NCBI GenBank assembly: GCA_963701715.1
Contig: CAVPAX010000005.1
Location: forward strand, 186,001 to 250,000
DNA: 64,000 nucleotides
Source: Methylotenera_A sp963701715
GTDB taxonomy: Bacteria > Pseudomonadota > Gammaproteobacteria > Burkholderiales > Methylophilaceae
Direction: 5' to 3'
The translations under genes were made by a program, and so were the position numbers. The notes below the pieces were generated by a model that searched no databases, was not told the DNA's origin, and was given only the letters and a program-made list of their open reading frames with translations. Numbering within the stretch: the stretch's first letter is position 1; each line of letters starts with the position of its first letter. This document shows, one piece after another, positions 1-8,993 of this stretch.

Positions 1-955
1 AGTTGGTACCTGGGTTGGTGATTGCATTCAATGCGCGCGCATGTTTGATGATGCCGCCGATGTAGTAAAGTGCGAATTCACTCAAGCCAGCATAGCCATT
101 ACCTGCAAACAGGTTTTTGCCGTCTTTCCATACGGATTGGTGAACGTGCATACCGCTGCCATTATCGCCAGCGAATGGTTTTGGCATGAATGTCGCTGTT
201 TTGCCATAAGCATGGGCTGTATTCAAGATTACGTATTTTTGGATTTGTGTCCAGTCAGCACGTTGTACTAATGTACTGAATTTAGTACCGATTTCACATT
301 GGCCAGCGGTTGCAACTTCGTGGTGGTGCACTTCTACCGGCACGCCCATGGCTTCCAGCGTCATGCACATGGCAGAGCGGATATCTTGCAATGAATCGAC
401 GGGAGGCACTGGGAAATAGCCGCCTTTAATGCCAGGACGGTGACCGGTGTTGCCGCCTTCGAATTTTTCTCCGGATGCCCAAGCGCCTTCTTCTGAATTG
501 ATGCGTACTGAGCAGCCGCTCATTGCAACATCCCATTGAATGCTGTCAAAAATGAAGAACTCTGGTTCAGGACCGAAGTAAGCAGTATCGCCCAAGCCAG
601 AAGATTTCAAGTAAGCTTCAGCGCGTTTAGCCAAGGAGCGGGGGTCACGTTCGTAGCCTTTGCCGTCGGTTGGGTCAACCACATCGCAAGTCAAGATGAG
701 GGTTGGCTCATCCATGAATGGGTCGATGTTTGCTGTTGAAGCGTCTGGCATTAATTGCATGTCTGATGCTTGAATGCCCTTCCAGCCAGCGATTGAAGAG
801 CCGTCAAACGCGTGGCCTTCGGTAAATTTGTCTTCATTGAAGTGTGAAACAGGCACAGTCACGTGCTGTTCTTTACCACGTGTATCGGTAAAACGAAAAT
901 CAACAAACTTGATGTCGTTTTCTTTTACCATTTTCATTACATTTGCAACTGACAT
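1..955 (-). CDS. glnA: Glutamine synthetase type I (5' part; 3' end outside window)
   Basis: Catalyses ATP-dependent formation of glutamine from glutamate and ammonium in the cytoplasm; the main ammonium-assimilation enzyme. About 318 of the usual ~470 residues are visible. The N-terminal beta-grasp domain contains FDGSSIAGWK. The catalytic domain shows GPEPEFFIFD (metal-binding Glu), then VEVHHHEVATAGQCEI and GDNGSGMHVHQS, all family signatures. The ATG at 953-955 is preceded by an AGGAG ribosome site. The gene reads toward the window start and is cut there. The upstream DNA carries a sigma-54 promoter and two NtrC-type sites, so nitrogen control is expected. The neighbour to the right is divergent. 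The identification is very secure. Confidence 0.97.
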   Translation of the reverse strand, partial: MSVANVMKMVKENDIKFVDFRFTDTRGKEQHVTVPVSHFNEDKFTEGHAFDGSSIAGWKGIQASDMQLMPDASTANIDPFMDEPTLILTCDVVDPTDGKGYERDPRSLAKRAEAYLKSSGLGDTAYFGPEPEFFIFDSIQWDVAMSGCSVRINSEEGAWASGEKFEGGNTGHRPGIKGGYFPVPPVDSLQDIRSAMCMTLEAMGVPVEVHHHEVATAGQCEIGTKFSTLVQRADWTQIQKYVILNTAHAYGKTATFMPKPFAGDNGSGMHVHQSVWKDGKNLFAGNGYAGLSEFALYYIGGIIKHARALNAITNPGTN

Positions 956-1030
956 TGCGATCTCCTGAGCTTAAATAATGAGTTAAGAGGGTTGTGGATT
1001 TTTAAACTAAAATTTCAACTCGTAATATTA

Positions 1031-1046
1031 GCAGGAACTGTGCCAG
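1031..1046 (-). promoter_or_regulatory. Sigma-54 (RpoN) promoter of glnA
   Basis: Read on the minus strand, the sequence is TGGCACAGTTCCTGCT. It matches the -24/-12 consensus TGGCAC-N5-TTGC, with GG and GC at the right spacing (one mismatch, CTGC for TTGC). It lies about 75 bp upstream of the glnA start, pointing into glnA. Together with the paired sites at 1106-1152 it matches the nitrogen-regulated glnA promoter layout of enteric bacteria. Confidence 0.82.
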
Positions 1047-1105
1047 CTAAAAATAGTAAAAATTGTAATTCAAGCAATAAGTTATGAATTAATAGTAAAT
1101 TGGAG

Positions 1106-1122
1106 CGCACTTAAAATGTGCA
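1106..1122. promoter_or_regulatory. NtrC-type binding site 1 (glnA enhancer)
   Basis: The sequence CGCAC-TTAAAAT-GTGCA fits the NtrC palindrome TGCAC-N7-GTGCA with one mismatch. Its centre is about 30 bp (three helical turns) from the second site, and it lies upstream of the sigma-54 promoter, as an enhancer would. Confidence 0.65.
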
Positions 1123-1135
1123 TAGACATTAATTT

Positions 1136-1152
1136 TGCACCAAATATGTGCC
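1136..1152. promoter_or_regulatory. NtrC-type binding site 2 (glnA enhancer)
   Basis: The sequence TGCAC-CAAATAT-GTGCC matches TGCAC-N7-GTGCA with one mismatch at the end. Helical phasing with the site at 1106 supports cooperative binding of two dimers. The divergent rhodanese gene starts about 94 bp beyond it, so an effect on that gene cannot be excluded. Confidence 0.65.
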
Positions 1153-1245
1153 AAAGGTTGTGATGCAATTGTCTGTAAAAAACCGATATACTTAAAGCTA
1201 GTGAAATTTATTCAGAATTTAATCTGAATTTAGTGGGAGTTTAAA

Positions 1246-1695
1246 ATGGAAACGATGAGCAATATTCTCGAGCGTGCAAGAAAACGTGCAGAAGAGGCAA
1301 ATTTGCCATATGCAGGGGCGCTTACGCCGCAAGAGGCATATGAGGTGCTGCAAAAAACGCCGCATGCTAAATTGGTGGATGTACGCACAACAGCTGAATT
1401 GGAGTTGGTAGGTAAAATTCCTGGTGCAGCCCACATCGAGTGGGCATTTTATCCTGGCATGGTTGCTAACCCGGACTTCGCAAAACATTTAGAGATGCAG
1501 GTCGACAAAGAGGCGTTGGTGATTTTTATGTGCCGAACGGGCGGGCGCTCGCATAATGCCGCCGCGACTGCCGCTAAACTAGGTTTTACCGAAGCATACA
1601 ATATGCTAGAAGGCTTTGAAGGCGAGGCTAACGCGGCAAAACAACGTACATTGATAAATGGCTGGAAGCATGCAGGATTGCCTTGGAATAACTAG
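1246..1695 (+). CDS. Rhodanese-like domain protein
   Basis: 149-residue single-domain rhodanese. Visible signatures are LVDVRTTAELELVGKIPGAAHI (first 20 residues shared with the family start motif) and the active-site loop CRTGGRS, whose Cys would carry the persulfide. The fold suits cytoplasmic sulfur transfer, but the donor and acceptor are unknown. There is no signal peptide. The ATG at 1246 has a GGGAG ribosome site six bases upstream; a second ATG at 1255 is possible. The gene stops three bases before aroE, so the two are probably co-transcribed. It is divergent from glnA and shares the regulatory gap with it. Confidence 0.85.
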   Translation: METMSNILERARKRAEEANLPYAGALTPQEAYEVLQKTPHAKLVDVRTTAELELVGKIPGAAHIEWAFYPGMVANPDFAKHLEMQVDKEALVIFMCRTGGRSHNAAATAAKLGFTEAYNMLEGFEGEANAAKQRTLINGWKHAGLPWNN

Positions 1696-1698
1696 CGT

Positions 1699-2505
1699 AT
1701 GACAGATAAATACGCTGTCATTGGCAACCCTGTTGCGCACAGCAAGTCACCACAAATTCACGCAGCCTTTGCTAAACAAACTGGGCAGGATATCAGCTAC
1801 GAGGCAATATTAGCGCCATTGGATGAGTTTGAAGTGACGGTGCGCAGACTAATCGACGATGGCTATAAAGGTGTTAATGTAACCGTGCCATTTAAACTGC
1901 AAGCGTTTTTAATGAGTGATACGCTCTCGCCGCTCGCCCAATCTGCCGATGCTGCCAACACGCTTGTCCTTAATCGAAAAAACATTCAAGGCCATAACAC
2001 TGATGGTATTGGTCTAATTAACGACATTAGAAAAAATTTAGGTATAGCCCTGCAATCCAAGCGGGTATTGATTCTTGGGGCAGGCGGTGCGGCAGAAGGT
2101 GTGTTTCAGCCTATTTTGGAAGAGAAGCCAGCGCTGCTCGTCGTCGCAAATCGTACGCTCGATAAAGCACAAAAAATGGTGAATAAAGCGCCCAATAAAG
2201 CCAATGCCTGCACATTCGAAGCTTTGCAAAATCAGCAGTTTGATATCGTCATCAACGCCACTTCTACCGGGCTAAGCGATACCGCTTTGCCAATTCCAAG
2301 TTCTATTTTTGCTAAAAATTGTTTGGCCTACGACATGATGTATGGCCACGAAACGCCGTTTATGGCGCAAGCCAGAGTGACTGGCGCGCAAGTGGCCGAT
2401 GGTCTTGGCATGCTGGTCGAGCAAGCCGCAGAAGCGTTTTATATTTGGCGCGGTGTGCGTCCGCAAACTGCGCAGGTCATCGCAATGTTGAGAAGCGCGA
2501 ATTGA
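1699..2505 (+). CDS. aroE: Shikimate dehydrogenase (NADP+)
   Basis: Reduces 3-dehydroshikimate to shikimate in the common aromatic pathway. The 268-residue length is typical. The N-terminal substrate domain has the signature GNPVAHSKSP and the catalytic region GVNVTVPFK, with the catalytic Lys. GHNTDGIG supplies the Asn/Asp pair that binds shikimate. GAGGAAEG is the dinucleotide-binding loop, followed by VANRT, whose NRT suits NADP. The stop overlaps the start of mtgA by four bases, so the two genes are translationally coupled, an order common in beta-proteobacteria. Confidence 0.95.
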   Translation: MTDKYAVIGNPVAHSKSPQIHAAFAKQTGQDISYEAILAPLDEFEVTVRRLIDDGYKGVNVTVPFKLQAFLMSDTLSPLAQSADAANTLVLNRKNIQGHNTDGIGLINDIRKNLGIALQSKRVLILGAGGAAEGVFQPILEEKPALLVVANRTLDKAQKMVNKAPNKANACTFEALQNQQFDIVINATSTGLSDTALPIPSSIFAKNCLAYDMMYGHETPFMAQARVTGAQVADGLGMLVEQAAEAFYIWRGVRPQTAQVIAMLRSAN

Positions 2506-3233
2506 TTCGCTGGCTGTTTTACAAATCGCCAAACACGTCACTCAGTGTGGGTGGGCTTTTCAAGCGCTTTTTCGTGCTGTTTATTCTCTTCGTGTTGTTT
2601 TACCAAGTTTGGGTGTTTGCGCACATCTGCTGGTGGACAAAATTCAACCCGACTTCCACTGCCTTTATGCAAGCGCGTTTAGAAGTAATGCAGGAGAAAA
2701 ATCCCGATGCCAAGCTAAAACATAAATGGGTCGAATATAGCAAAATTTCTAATCACCTCAAGCGCGCGGTGGTGGCTAGTGAGGATTCAAAATTCAAACA
2801 TCACGAAGGCTTTGATTGGGAGGGCATCGAAAAAGCTTACGAGAAAAATCTGAAAAAAGGCAAACTGGTCGCCGGCGGTTCGACGATTAGTCAACAGCTT
2901 GCAAAGAACTTATTTTTGTCCAGTAGCCGCACGCCGTGGCGCAAAGGCGAAGAAGTTATCATCACCTTCATGCTGGAAAAAATGCTGACCAAACGCCGCA
3001 TTTTAGAGATTTATCTAAATGTAATTGAATGGGGCAACGGTGTATTTGGGGCTGAGGCCGCCGCGCGACATTACTACAACACGAGTGCTAGTGGATTAGG
3101 CAAAACACAGGCCGCAAAACTGGCGGCGATGATTCCAAACCCGCGCTTTTACGATAAACACCGCAGCACGCGTTATTTAAACCGCCGCACAGCGACGATA
3201 CAGGCACGGATGCGCTTTGCTGAGATACCCTGA
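2502..3233 (+). CDS. mtgA: Monofunctional biosynthetic peptidoglycan transglycosylase
   Basis: Glycosyltransferase family 51 enzyme that polymerises lipid II into glycan strands in the periplasm while anchored in the inner membrane. I start it at the TTG at 2502, which overlaps the aroE stop (TTGA) and gives 243 residues, the normal size. A longer reading begins inside aroE and is unlikely. A membrane anchor lies at about residues 18-40. The GT51 motifs are ASEDSKFKHHEGFDW (catalytic Glu), GGSTISQQLAKNLFL, KRRILEIYLNVIEWG (second Glu) and AAKLAAMIPNP. No transpeptidase domain follows. The TTG start is the only uncertainty. Confidence 0.93.
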   Translation: MIRWLFYKSPNTSLSVGGLFKRFFVLFILFVLFYQVWVFAHICWWTKFNPTSTAFMQARLEVMQEKNPDAKLKHKWVEYSKISNHLKRAVVASEDSKFKHHEGFDWEGIEKAYEKNLKKGKLVAGGSTISQQLAKNLFLSSSRTPWRKGEEVIITFMLEKMLTKRRILEIYLNVIEWGNGVFGAEAAARHYYNTSASGLGKTQAAKLAAMIPNPRFYDKHRSTRYLNRRTATIQARMRFAEIP

Positions 3234-3253
3234 ATATTTTGCGCTTAAGGAAC

Positions 3254-3733
3254 ATGATGGAATGGTTATGGATTGTTGCAATACTGTTGGTGCTGATTGG
3301 CGTGGCGGGTACATTGTTGCCCATGTTGCCCGGTGTGCCGCTGGTATTTGCCGGGCTGCTGCTTGCCGCTTGGCTGGATGGCTTTTCCAAAGTAAGTGTG
3401 CTCACCATGCTAGTGATTGGCGTCATTGCAGTTTCGGCTTGGGTGGTGGATATTGCTGCTTCTGTAGTTACCGCAAAAAAAGCCGGTGCCAGCAAACAAG
3501 CTTTGTGGGGCGCGGCGATTGGGGCTTTGCTGGGTATTTTTGGGGGCATGCCGGGTTTAATTATCGGGCCGGCGCTCGGTGCAATTATCGGTGAGTTTAT
3601 TGCACATCAAGACTCTGGGCGTGCAACAACCGTAGGTTTAGCAGCAGGGTTGGGTTTTGTGCTGGCTTTGGTTGTAAAAATCGTGCTGGTTATGGTGATG
3701 TTGGCGATTTTTGCTTACACATATTACGCCTAA
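3254..3733 (+). CDS. DUF456 family membrane protein
   Basis: A small inner-membrane protein of about 159 residues with four or five hydrophobic helices and glycine-rich loops such as GTLLPMLPGVPLVF and GGMPGLIIGPALGA. These are the hallmarks of DUF456, a family of unknown function. An AAGGA ribosome site sits just before a double ATG (3254/3257), and the second ATG has the better spacing. It follows mtgA by about 20 bases and is probably in the same transcript. I can assign no biochemical role. Confidence 0.8.
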   Translation: MMEWLWIVAILLVLIGVAGTLLPMLPGVPLVFAGLLLAAWLDGFSKVSVLTMLVIGVIAVSAWVVDIAASVVTAKKAGASKQALWGAAIGALLGIFGGMPGLIIGPALGAIIGEFIAHQDSGRATTVGLAAGLGFVLALVVKIVLVMVMLAIFAYTYYA

Positions 3734-3798
3734 ATCTTTAAATTATATGTCCTGCAAGCCAATGTCTATCGGATTCTTGGGATATCTTTATCTGATTT

Positions 3799-4029
3799 CT
3801 AGCTTTGCTCGGTGAGCTTTGCAACAAGTTTTCTTGCTAGTGGCGCAATCACCAAAATACTCGGGAAGGCAATTGGCCAGGCAATTATAAATGCGTGCAA
3901 CCATTGTGCAATATAATGCGGTGTAAAGCCTAGATGAATGGCTGTGAGCGCCCCCGACATGAGTAATGCCATGAGCAGGGACATGAAAAAAGCGAATAAT
4001 AAGTTGGAATATCTAGTGTGGATTTTCAT
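3799..4029 (-). CDS. DUF2798 family small membrane protein
   Basis: A 76-residue protein with two predicted membrane helices, MSLLMALLMSGALTAIHLG and a second at about residues 45-65, followed by a basic C-terminus. The pattern fits DUF2798, a family of unknown function. It lies 13 bases downstream of uvrA on the same strand and may be expressed with it. It converges on the DUF456 gene. Confidence 0.65.
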   Translation of the reverse strand: MKIHTRYSNLLFAFFMSLLMALLMSGALTAIHLGFTPHYIAQWLHAFIIAWPIAFPSILVIAPLARKLVAKLTEQS

Positions 4030-4042
4030 GGATTAGCAATTA

Positions 4043-6856
4043 TCACAACATAGGCTTTAAATATTTCCCCGTGTAACTTTTTTCGTTTGCTGCCACTGTT
4101 TCCGGCGTGCCTTCGGCAATTACCATTCCGCCGCCGTCGCCGCCTTCCGGTCCCATGTCTATAATCCAATCTGCGGTTTTAATCACGTCCAGATTATGCT
4201 CAATAATTACAATGGTATTGCCGGCATCCCGTAGTTTGTGAATCACATCCAGCAACAGTTGAATATCGGCAAAGTGCAGGCCAGTCGTTGGCTCGTCTAA
4301 AATATACAGTGTGCGGCCAGTGTCGCGTTTGCTTAATTCCAGCGAGAGTTTTACGCGCTGTGCCTCGCCGCCAGATAATGTGGTCGCGCTTTGTCCAAGC
4401 GTAATGTAGCCTAAGCCAACATCCAGTAGCGTTTTAAGCTTGCGTGAAACGACAGGTTGCGCGCTAAAGAAAACATGCGCCTGCTCTACAGTCATCTCCA
4501 GCACTTCGTGAATATTTTTGCCTTTAAAGTTGATCTCAAGCGTTTCGCGATTGTAGCGCTGACCCTTGCAAACGTCGCACGGCACATACACATCGGGTAA
4601 AAAGTGCATTTCCACGCGAATGACGCCATCGCCCTGGCAGGCTTCGCAACGGCCACCCTTCACGTTAAATGAGTATCTGCCGGGCCCGTAGCCGCGCGCA
4701 CGGCTTTCCGGAACGCCGGCAAATAAATCACGAATTGGCGTGAATAAGCCGGTATAGGTTGCAGGGTTGCTCCGCGGCGTACGCCCAATCGGGCTTTGGT
4801 CAACATCCACTACCTTGTCGAATAACGCGAGGCCATCAATCTCGCCAAACGGTGCAGGCTCTGTATTGCTGCCATAAAGGTGTTGTGCGACAGCACGGTA
4901 CAGCGTGTCATTTATCAGCGTGGATTTGCCGCTGCCGGAAACACCGGTCACACAGGTCAGCAAGCCAACAGGAATCTCTACAGAAACATCTTTCAAATTA
5001 TTACCGGTAGCATGAGTGAGCTTTAACCAGCGAGCGAGGTCTGGTTTGGTACGTGTTTTTTTGTAGATAATCTGTTTTTTACCGCTTAAATATTGACCAG
5101 TCAGCGATTTGGCATTGGCTTGAATTTCAGCCGGAGAGCCTTCTGCTACAATTTGCCCGCCATGCTCGCCTGCGCCCGGGCCGATATCCACTACGTAATC
5201 GGCGCTTAGTATCGCATCATGATCATGTTCTACCACAATCACAGTATTACCAATATCGCGTAAGCGTTTAAGTGTTTCCAGCAACCTATCATTGTCACGC
5301 TGATGCAGGCCAATCGAAGGTTCGTCCAGCACATACATCACCCCCGTTAAGCCGCTGCCGATTTGTGAAGCCAGGCGAATACGTTGCGCCTCTCCCCCGG
5401 AGAGTGTTTCTGCCGAGCGTGAAAGTGACAAATATTCCAGGCCTACGTTGGTTAAAAACTTGAGACGGTTTTGAATCTCGGTCACGATTTTATCGGCAAT
5501 AGCAAGCTTGGCACCCTTTAATTTAAGCTTCTCGAAGAAAGTGAGTGCTTGCTTTAATGGCACTTCGCAAATTTGGTGAATATTTTTATCGCCTACTTTT
5601 ACGTGGCGCGCTTCGCGTCTGAGCCGCGTGCCCGCGCATTCTGGGCAAGCCTGATTGTTGAGATATTTTGCCAGTTCTTCGCGTACGGCGGATGAGTCGC
5701 TTTCGCGGTAGCGGCGGTGCAGATTGTTTAAAATACCTTCAAACGTGTGTGTTTTGCCGAAAAACGTACCGCGCTCATTCATGTATTTAAAAGCGATTTG
5801 TTCTCGGCCTGAGCCGTTTAATAATACATCCTGAATATGCAGAGGCAAGTCTTCAAAAGCAGTTTCCAAATCAAAATTATAATGTGCGGCCAAACTTGCC
5901 AGCATTTGAAAGTAAAACTGATTGCGCTTATCCCAGCCTTTAATCGCGCCGCTTGCCAGCGACAACGTTGGAAAGGCTACCACCCGCTTGGGATCAAAAA
6001 AGCTGATATTGCCCAAACCGTCGCATTTAGGACATGCGCCCATCGGGTTGTTGAATGAGAACAGGCGCGGCTCTAGTTCTGCAAGTGAGTAATCACACAC
6101 TGGGCATGAAAACTTGGCAGAGAACAGATGTTCTTTTTCAGTGTCCATTTCTAGCGCAATGGCCTTGCCATCCGCCAAACGCAGCGCTGTTTCGAAAGAT
6201 TCAGCAATACGCTGCTTCATGTCTTCCTTAACTTTCAGACGATCAACTACAACATCCACGCTGTGCTTCGTGGTTTTTGTAAGCTGCGGCAGAGCGTCCA
6301 TTTCGTAAATCTTACCGTCAACCCGCAGGCGTACAAAACCTTGTGCTTTCAGATTGTCAAATAGGTCCAGTTGCTCACCTTTCCGATTAGTCACCACCGG
6401 AGCGAGTATCATAAGCTTGGTGTCTTCGGGTAATTTCAAAACGGCATCCACCATTTGGCTTACGGTCTGCGCCTCAAGCTTAATGCCATGTTCCGGGCAC
6501 TCTGGGTCACCTGCACGCGCAAACAGTAAACGCAGGTAATCGTGAATTTCCGTGACCGTACCCACGGTAGAGCGCGGGTTGTGCGAAGTGGCTTTTTGCT
6601 CAATCGAAATGGCGGGAGACAAACCTTCAATCAGGTCAACATCGGGTTTATCCATACGCGCCAAGAACTGCCGCGCATAGGCAGAAAGGCTTTCTACATA
6701 GCGGCGCTGGCCTTCCGCATACAAGGTATCGAAAGCCAAACTGGATTTACCCGAGCCTGAAAGGCCGGTGATCACAATCATTTTATTGCGAGGCAAATCC
6801 AGTGAAATATTTTTTAAGTTGTGCGTGCGTGCACCGCGAATACGTATTAAATCCAT
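4043..6856 (-). CDS. uvrA: Excinuclease ABC subunit A
   Basis: The damage-recognition ATPase of nucleotide excision repair, which loads UvrB onto lesions. The 937-residue length is normal. The first ATPase half has Walker A GLSGSGKSSLAF near residue 33. The second has GVSGSGKSTLIND near residue 640. Two ABC signatures are seen (SLSRSAETLSGGEAQRIRLA, QSATTLSGGEAQRVKLSLE). Zinc-binding Cys pairs include CPVCDYS, CPECAGTR and CEACQGDG-CDVCKGQRY. It is divergent from the MFS gene across a 69-bp gap. I found no convincing LexA box in that gap, so SOS control is not supported here. Confidence 0.97.
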   Translation of the reverse strand: MDLIRIRGARTHNLKNISLDLPRNKMIVITGLSGSGKSSLAFDTLYAEGQRRYVESLSAYARQFLARMDKPDVDLIEGLSPAISIEQKATSHNPRSTVGTVTEIHDYLRLLFARAGDPECPEHGIKLEAQTVSQMVDAVLKLPEDTKLMILAPVVTNRKGEQLDLFDNLKAQGFVRLRVDGKIYEMDALPQLTKTTKHSVDVVVDRLKVKEDMKQRIAESFETALRLADGKAIALEMDTEKEHLFSAKFSCPVCDYSLAELEPRLFSFNNPMGACPKCDGLGNISFFDPKRVVAFPTLSLASGAIKGWDKRNQFYFQMLASLAAHYNFDLETAFEDLPLHIQDVLLNGSGREQIAFKYMNERGTFFGKTHTFEGILNNLHRRYRESDSSAVREELAKYLNNQACPECAGTRLRREARHVKVGDKNIHQICEVPLKQALTFFEKLKLKGAKLAIADKIVTEIQNRLKFLTNVGLEYLSLSRSAETLSGGEAQRIRLASQIGSGLTGVMYVLDEPSIGLHQRDNDRLLETLKRLRDIGNTVIVVEHDHDAILSADYVVDIGPGAGEHGGQIVAEGSPAEIQANAKSLTGQYLSGKKQIIYKKTRTKPDLARWLKLTHATGNNLKDVSVEIPVGLLTCVTGVSGSGKSTLINDTLYRAVAQHLYGSNTEPAPFGEIDGLALFDKVVDVDQSPIGRTPRSNPATYTGLFTPIRDLFAGVPESRARGYGPGRYSFNVKGGRCEACQGDGVIRVEMHFLPDVYVPCDVCKGQRYNRETLEINFKGKNIHEVLEMTVEQAHVFFSAQPVVSRKLKTLLDVGLGYITLGQSATTLSGGEAQRVKLSLELSKRDTGRTLYILDEPTTGLHFADIQLLLDVIHKLRDAGNTIVIIEHNLDVIKTADWIIDMGPEGGDGGGMVIAEGTPETVAANEKSYTGKYLKPML

Positions 6857-6925
6857 GTGGCTTTTTTCTAAACTTTAGGCAACCTGTTAATATACCGCCT
6901 TTAGCAAAATAATTTCAAATATTTA

Positions 6926-8323
6926 ATGAATCCAATCGAAAAAATGCCACCCAGTGAACTTAAAGCTAGCATCAGCCTGGCTTCTATTTATGGTTTACGC
7001 ATGCTGGGCATGTTCTTGATTTTGCCGATTTTTGCTATCTACGCGACGCATTATGAAGGTGGCAACAACAGTATGCTTGTGGGTGCGGCACTTGGGGCAT
7101 ACGGGCTAACGCAGGCTTTATTCCAGTTGCCTTTTGGCATGGCGTCAGATAAGTTTGGCCGTAAAAATATAATCTATATCGGGCTGGTGATGCTCGTAAT
7201 CGGTAGCATCATTGCGGCTATGGCGACGGATATTGTTACGGTCATTTTAGGTCGCGCTATTCAAGGGGCGGGTGCGGTATCCGCCGCTGTTACGGCTTTA
7301 TTGGCGGATTTAACCCGTGAGGAAAACCGCACCAAAGCCATGGCAATGATAGGTGCAACAATCGGGGTGACTTTTGCTGTTTCATTGGTATTAGGCCCTG
7401 CCATGGCACATTGGGCGGGTATTGCAGGTATTTTCTGGCTTACCGCTATGTTGGCTGTTTTAGCAATATTGGTGATTAAATTTGTAGTGCCAAATCCGAT
7501 CGCCAGCCACTTTCATTCCGATACCAGTGCTGCGCCTGCAAAGCTAAAAGATGTGCTGAAGAACACGCAATTGCTGCGCTTAAATTACGGTATTTTCGCG
7601 CTACATGCCGCGCAGATGGCAATGTTTATCGTGGTGCCGTTCGCAATTCAAAACACCAGTAGCATAGATGTGAACCATCACTGGCAGGTATATCTACCCA
7701 TTTTGCTAGGCTCGTTTGTACTGATGATTCCTGCGATTGTTGTAGGTGAAAAGCGCAGCCTCTTGAAGCCGGTGTTTATTGGCGCAGTGGCATTGATGCT
7801 GATAGCGCAGATCTGTTTCGCCAGTTTGATCACTAGTTTTTGGGGTATAGTTTTTTCATTGTTTGCCTATTTTGTAGCGTTTAATATTCTGGAAGCAAGT
7901 TTGCCCTCACTGATTTCTAAGCTTGCGCCAGCCGCCGCTAAAGGCACCGCGATGGGCGTTTATAATACGTCGCAATCGCTTGGCGTGGCAGTTGGTGGGC
8001 TGGCAGGGGGTTATCTGGCGCACCATTTCAATTATTCGGTAGTGTTTGCGTTTTGTGCTGCGCTGATGGGTGTTTGGTTGTTGCTAACTTTTAGTATGAA
8101 AACTCCCCCCAGCGTTAAAACAAAGATGTATCATTTAGGTGAAATAAGTGAATTGCGTGCCAGAGAGTTGACTAAAACAATATCCGCGTTGCCTTATGTA
8201 CACGAGGCGATAGCAATTGCCGTTGAGGGCATGTTAATTGTTAAAATAAAAAATCAGCACAAATCAGGCAAGCAAGAAACACAAAGCGAGCAGGAAATAT
8301 TAGCAATTATTGGGAGCACGTAA
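6926..8323 (+). CDS. MFS transporter, YajR-like, with C-terminal YAM-type domain
   Basis: A 465-residue major facilitator with 12 predicted helices. The loop 2-3 motif is GMASDKFGRKN, and the helix 4 motif is LGRAIQGAGAVSAAV. Residues from about 395 onward leave the membrane and form a small ferredoxin-like domain (HLGEISELRARELTKT, then an alternating beta pattern ending IVKIK), as in E. coli YajR. The family is predicted to export drugs or other compounds by proton antiport; the substrate is unknown. The stop directly abuts the ssb start. Confidence 0.85.
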   Translation: MNPIEKMPPSELKASISLASIYGLRMLGMFLILPIFAIYATHYEGGNNSMLVGAALGAYGLTQALFQLPFGMASDKFGRKNIIYIGLVMLVIGSIIAAMATDIVTVILGRAIQGAGAVSAAVTALLADLTREENRTKAMAMIGATIGVTFAVSLVLGPAMAHWAGIAGIFWLTAMLAVLAILVIKFVVPNPIASHFHSDTSAAPAKLKDVLKNTQLLRLNYGIFALHAAQMAMFIVVPFAIQNTSSIDVNHHWQVYLPILLGSFVLMIPAIVVGEKRSLLKPVFIGAVALMLIAQICFASLITSFWGIVFSLFAYFVAFNILEASLPSLISKLAPAAAKGTAMGVYNTSQSLGVAVGGLAGGYLAHHFNYSVVFAFCAALMGVWLLLTFSMKTPPSVKTKMYHLGEISELRARELTKTISALPYVHEAIAIAVEGMLIVKIKNQHKSGKQETQSEQEILAIIGST

Positions 8324-8809
8324 ATGGCATCGGTAAACAAAGTGATTTTGGTAGGTAATTTGGGGCGCGACCCTGAAGTTAGGTATATGCCTAATGGTGA
8401 AGCGGTATGCAATTTTAGTATTGCTACAACGGATAACTGGAAAGATAAATCGGGTGTCAAGCAGGAAAAAACCGAGTGGCACAATATTGTGATGTATCGC
8501 AAATTGGCTGAGATAGCAGGCGAATACTTAAAAAAAGGACGCCCCGTGTATGTGGAAGGCCGCTTGCAAACGCGCAAATGGGAAAAAGACGGTGTAACGC
8601 GTTACACCACTGAGATTATTGCTGATAACATGCAAATGCTGGGTTCACGTGAAGGTGGTTCAAATGCCAGCTATGATGGTGCGATGGATCAAGGTGGCGC
8701 GCCAGAAGACTTCAATCAGGCCCCTCCCCGCCAATCTGCGCCACAGCAAGCGCCAGCTAAGGCAGGCGGCGGTAATTTTGATGATTTTGAGGACGATATT
8801 CCATTTTAG
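8324..8809 (+). CDS. ssb: Single-stranded DNA-binding protein
   Basis: Coats single-stranded DNA and recruits repair and replication proteins. The protein has 161 residues. The OB fold occupies about residues 1-108 (VILVGNLGRDPEVRYMPNG, TEWHNIVMYRKLAEIAGEYL, YVEGRLQTRKWEKDG). A Gly/Gln/Pro linker follows, then the acidic protein-interaction tail DFEDDIPF. The ATG immediately follows the MFS stop, so it may be co-transcribed with it. A strong terminator follows. The gene order uvrA / MFS / ssb is common in proteobacteria. Confidence 0.97.
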   Translation: MASVNKVILVGNLGRDPEVRYMPNGEAVCNFSIATTDNWKDKSGVKQEKTEWHNIVMYRKLAEIAGEYLKKGRPVYVEGRLQTRKWEKDGVTRYTTEIIADNMQMLGSREGGSNASYDGAMDQGGAPEDFNQAPPRQSAPQQAPAKAGGGNFDDFEDDIPF

Positions 8810-8832
8810 GGGATATCTGGTTGTAATATGTA

Positions 8833-8861
8833 AAAAAGCCTCTGGTCTCAGAGGCTTTTTT
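8833..8861 (+). terminator. Rho-independent terminator after ssb
   Basis: The stem AAGCCTCTG / CAGAGGCTT has a four-base loop and is followed by a run of T residues. It lies 24 bases after the ssb stop. Confidence 0.9.
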
Positions 8862-8954
8862 GTTGATGCATTGCTTGAAGCGCTGGGGAAAAAAGATGCG
8901 CTGCTAAACGAGGGTGTGTTATAAAGCATCGAATAAATTTGGGTTGGATTAAGG

Positions 8955-8960
8955 TATAAT
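8955..8960 (+). promoter_or_regulatory. Probable -10 element before the FmdB-type gene
   Basis: A perfect TATAAT lies 34 bases before the start of the next gene, after the ssb terminator. No good -35 hexamer is visible at the expected distance, so this is only a likely promoter. Confidence 0.5.
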
Positions 8961-8993
8961 TAACGGTTATCTAACTGATGTAGCGGTGATTTT

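Noticed and set aside
2319..2501. Longer N-terminus of MtgA inside aroE
   Set aside because: It would overlap aroE by almost 190 bases and lacks family similarity; the TTG at 2502 gives the normal length.
6857..6925. Possible LexA/SOS box between uvrA and the MFS gene
   Set aside because: Only a CTGT half site (CTGTTAATATACCG) is present; the ACAG half is missing at the right distance.
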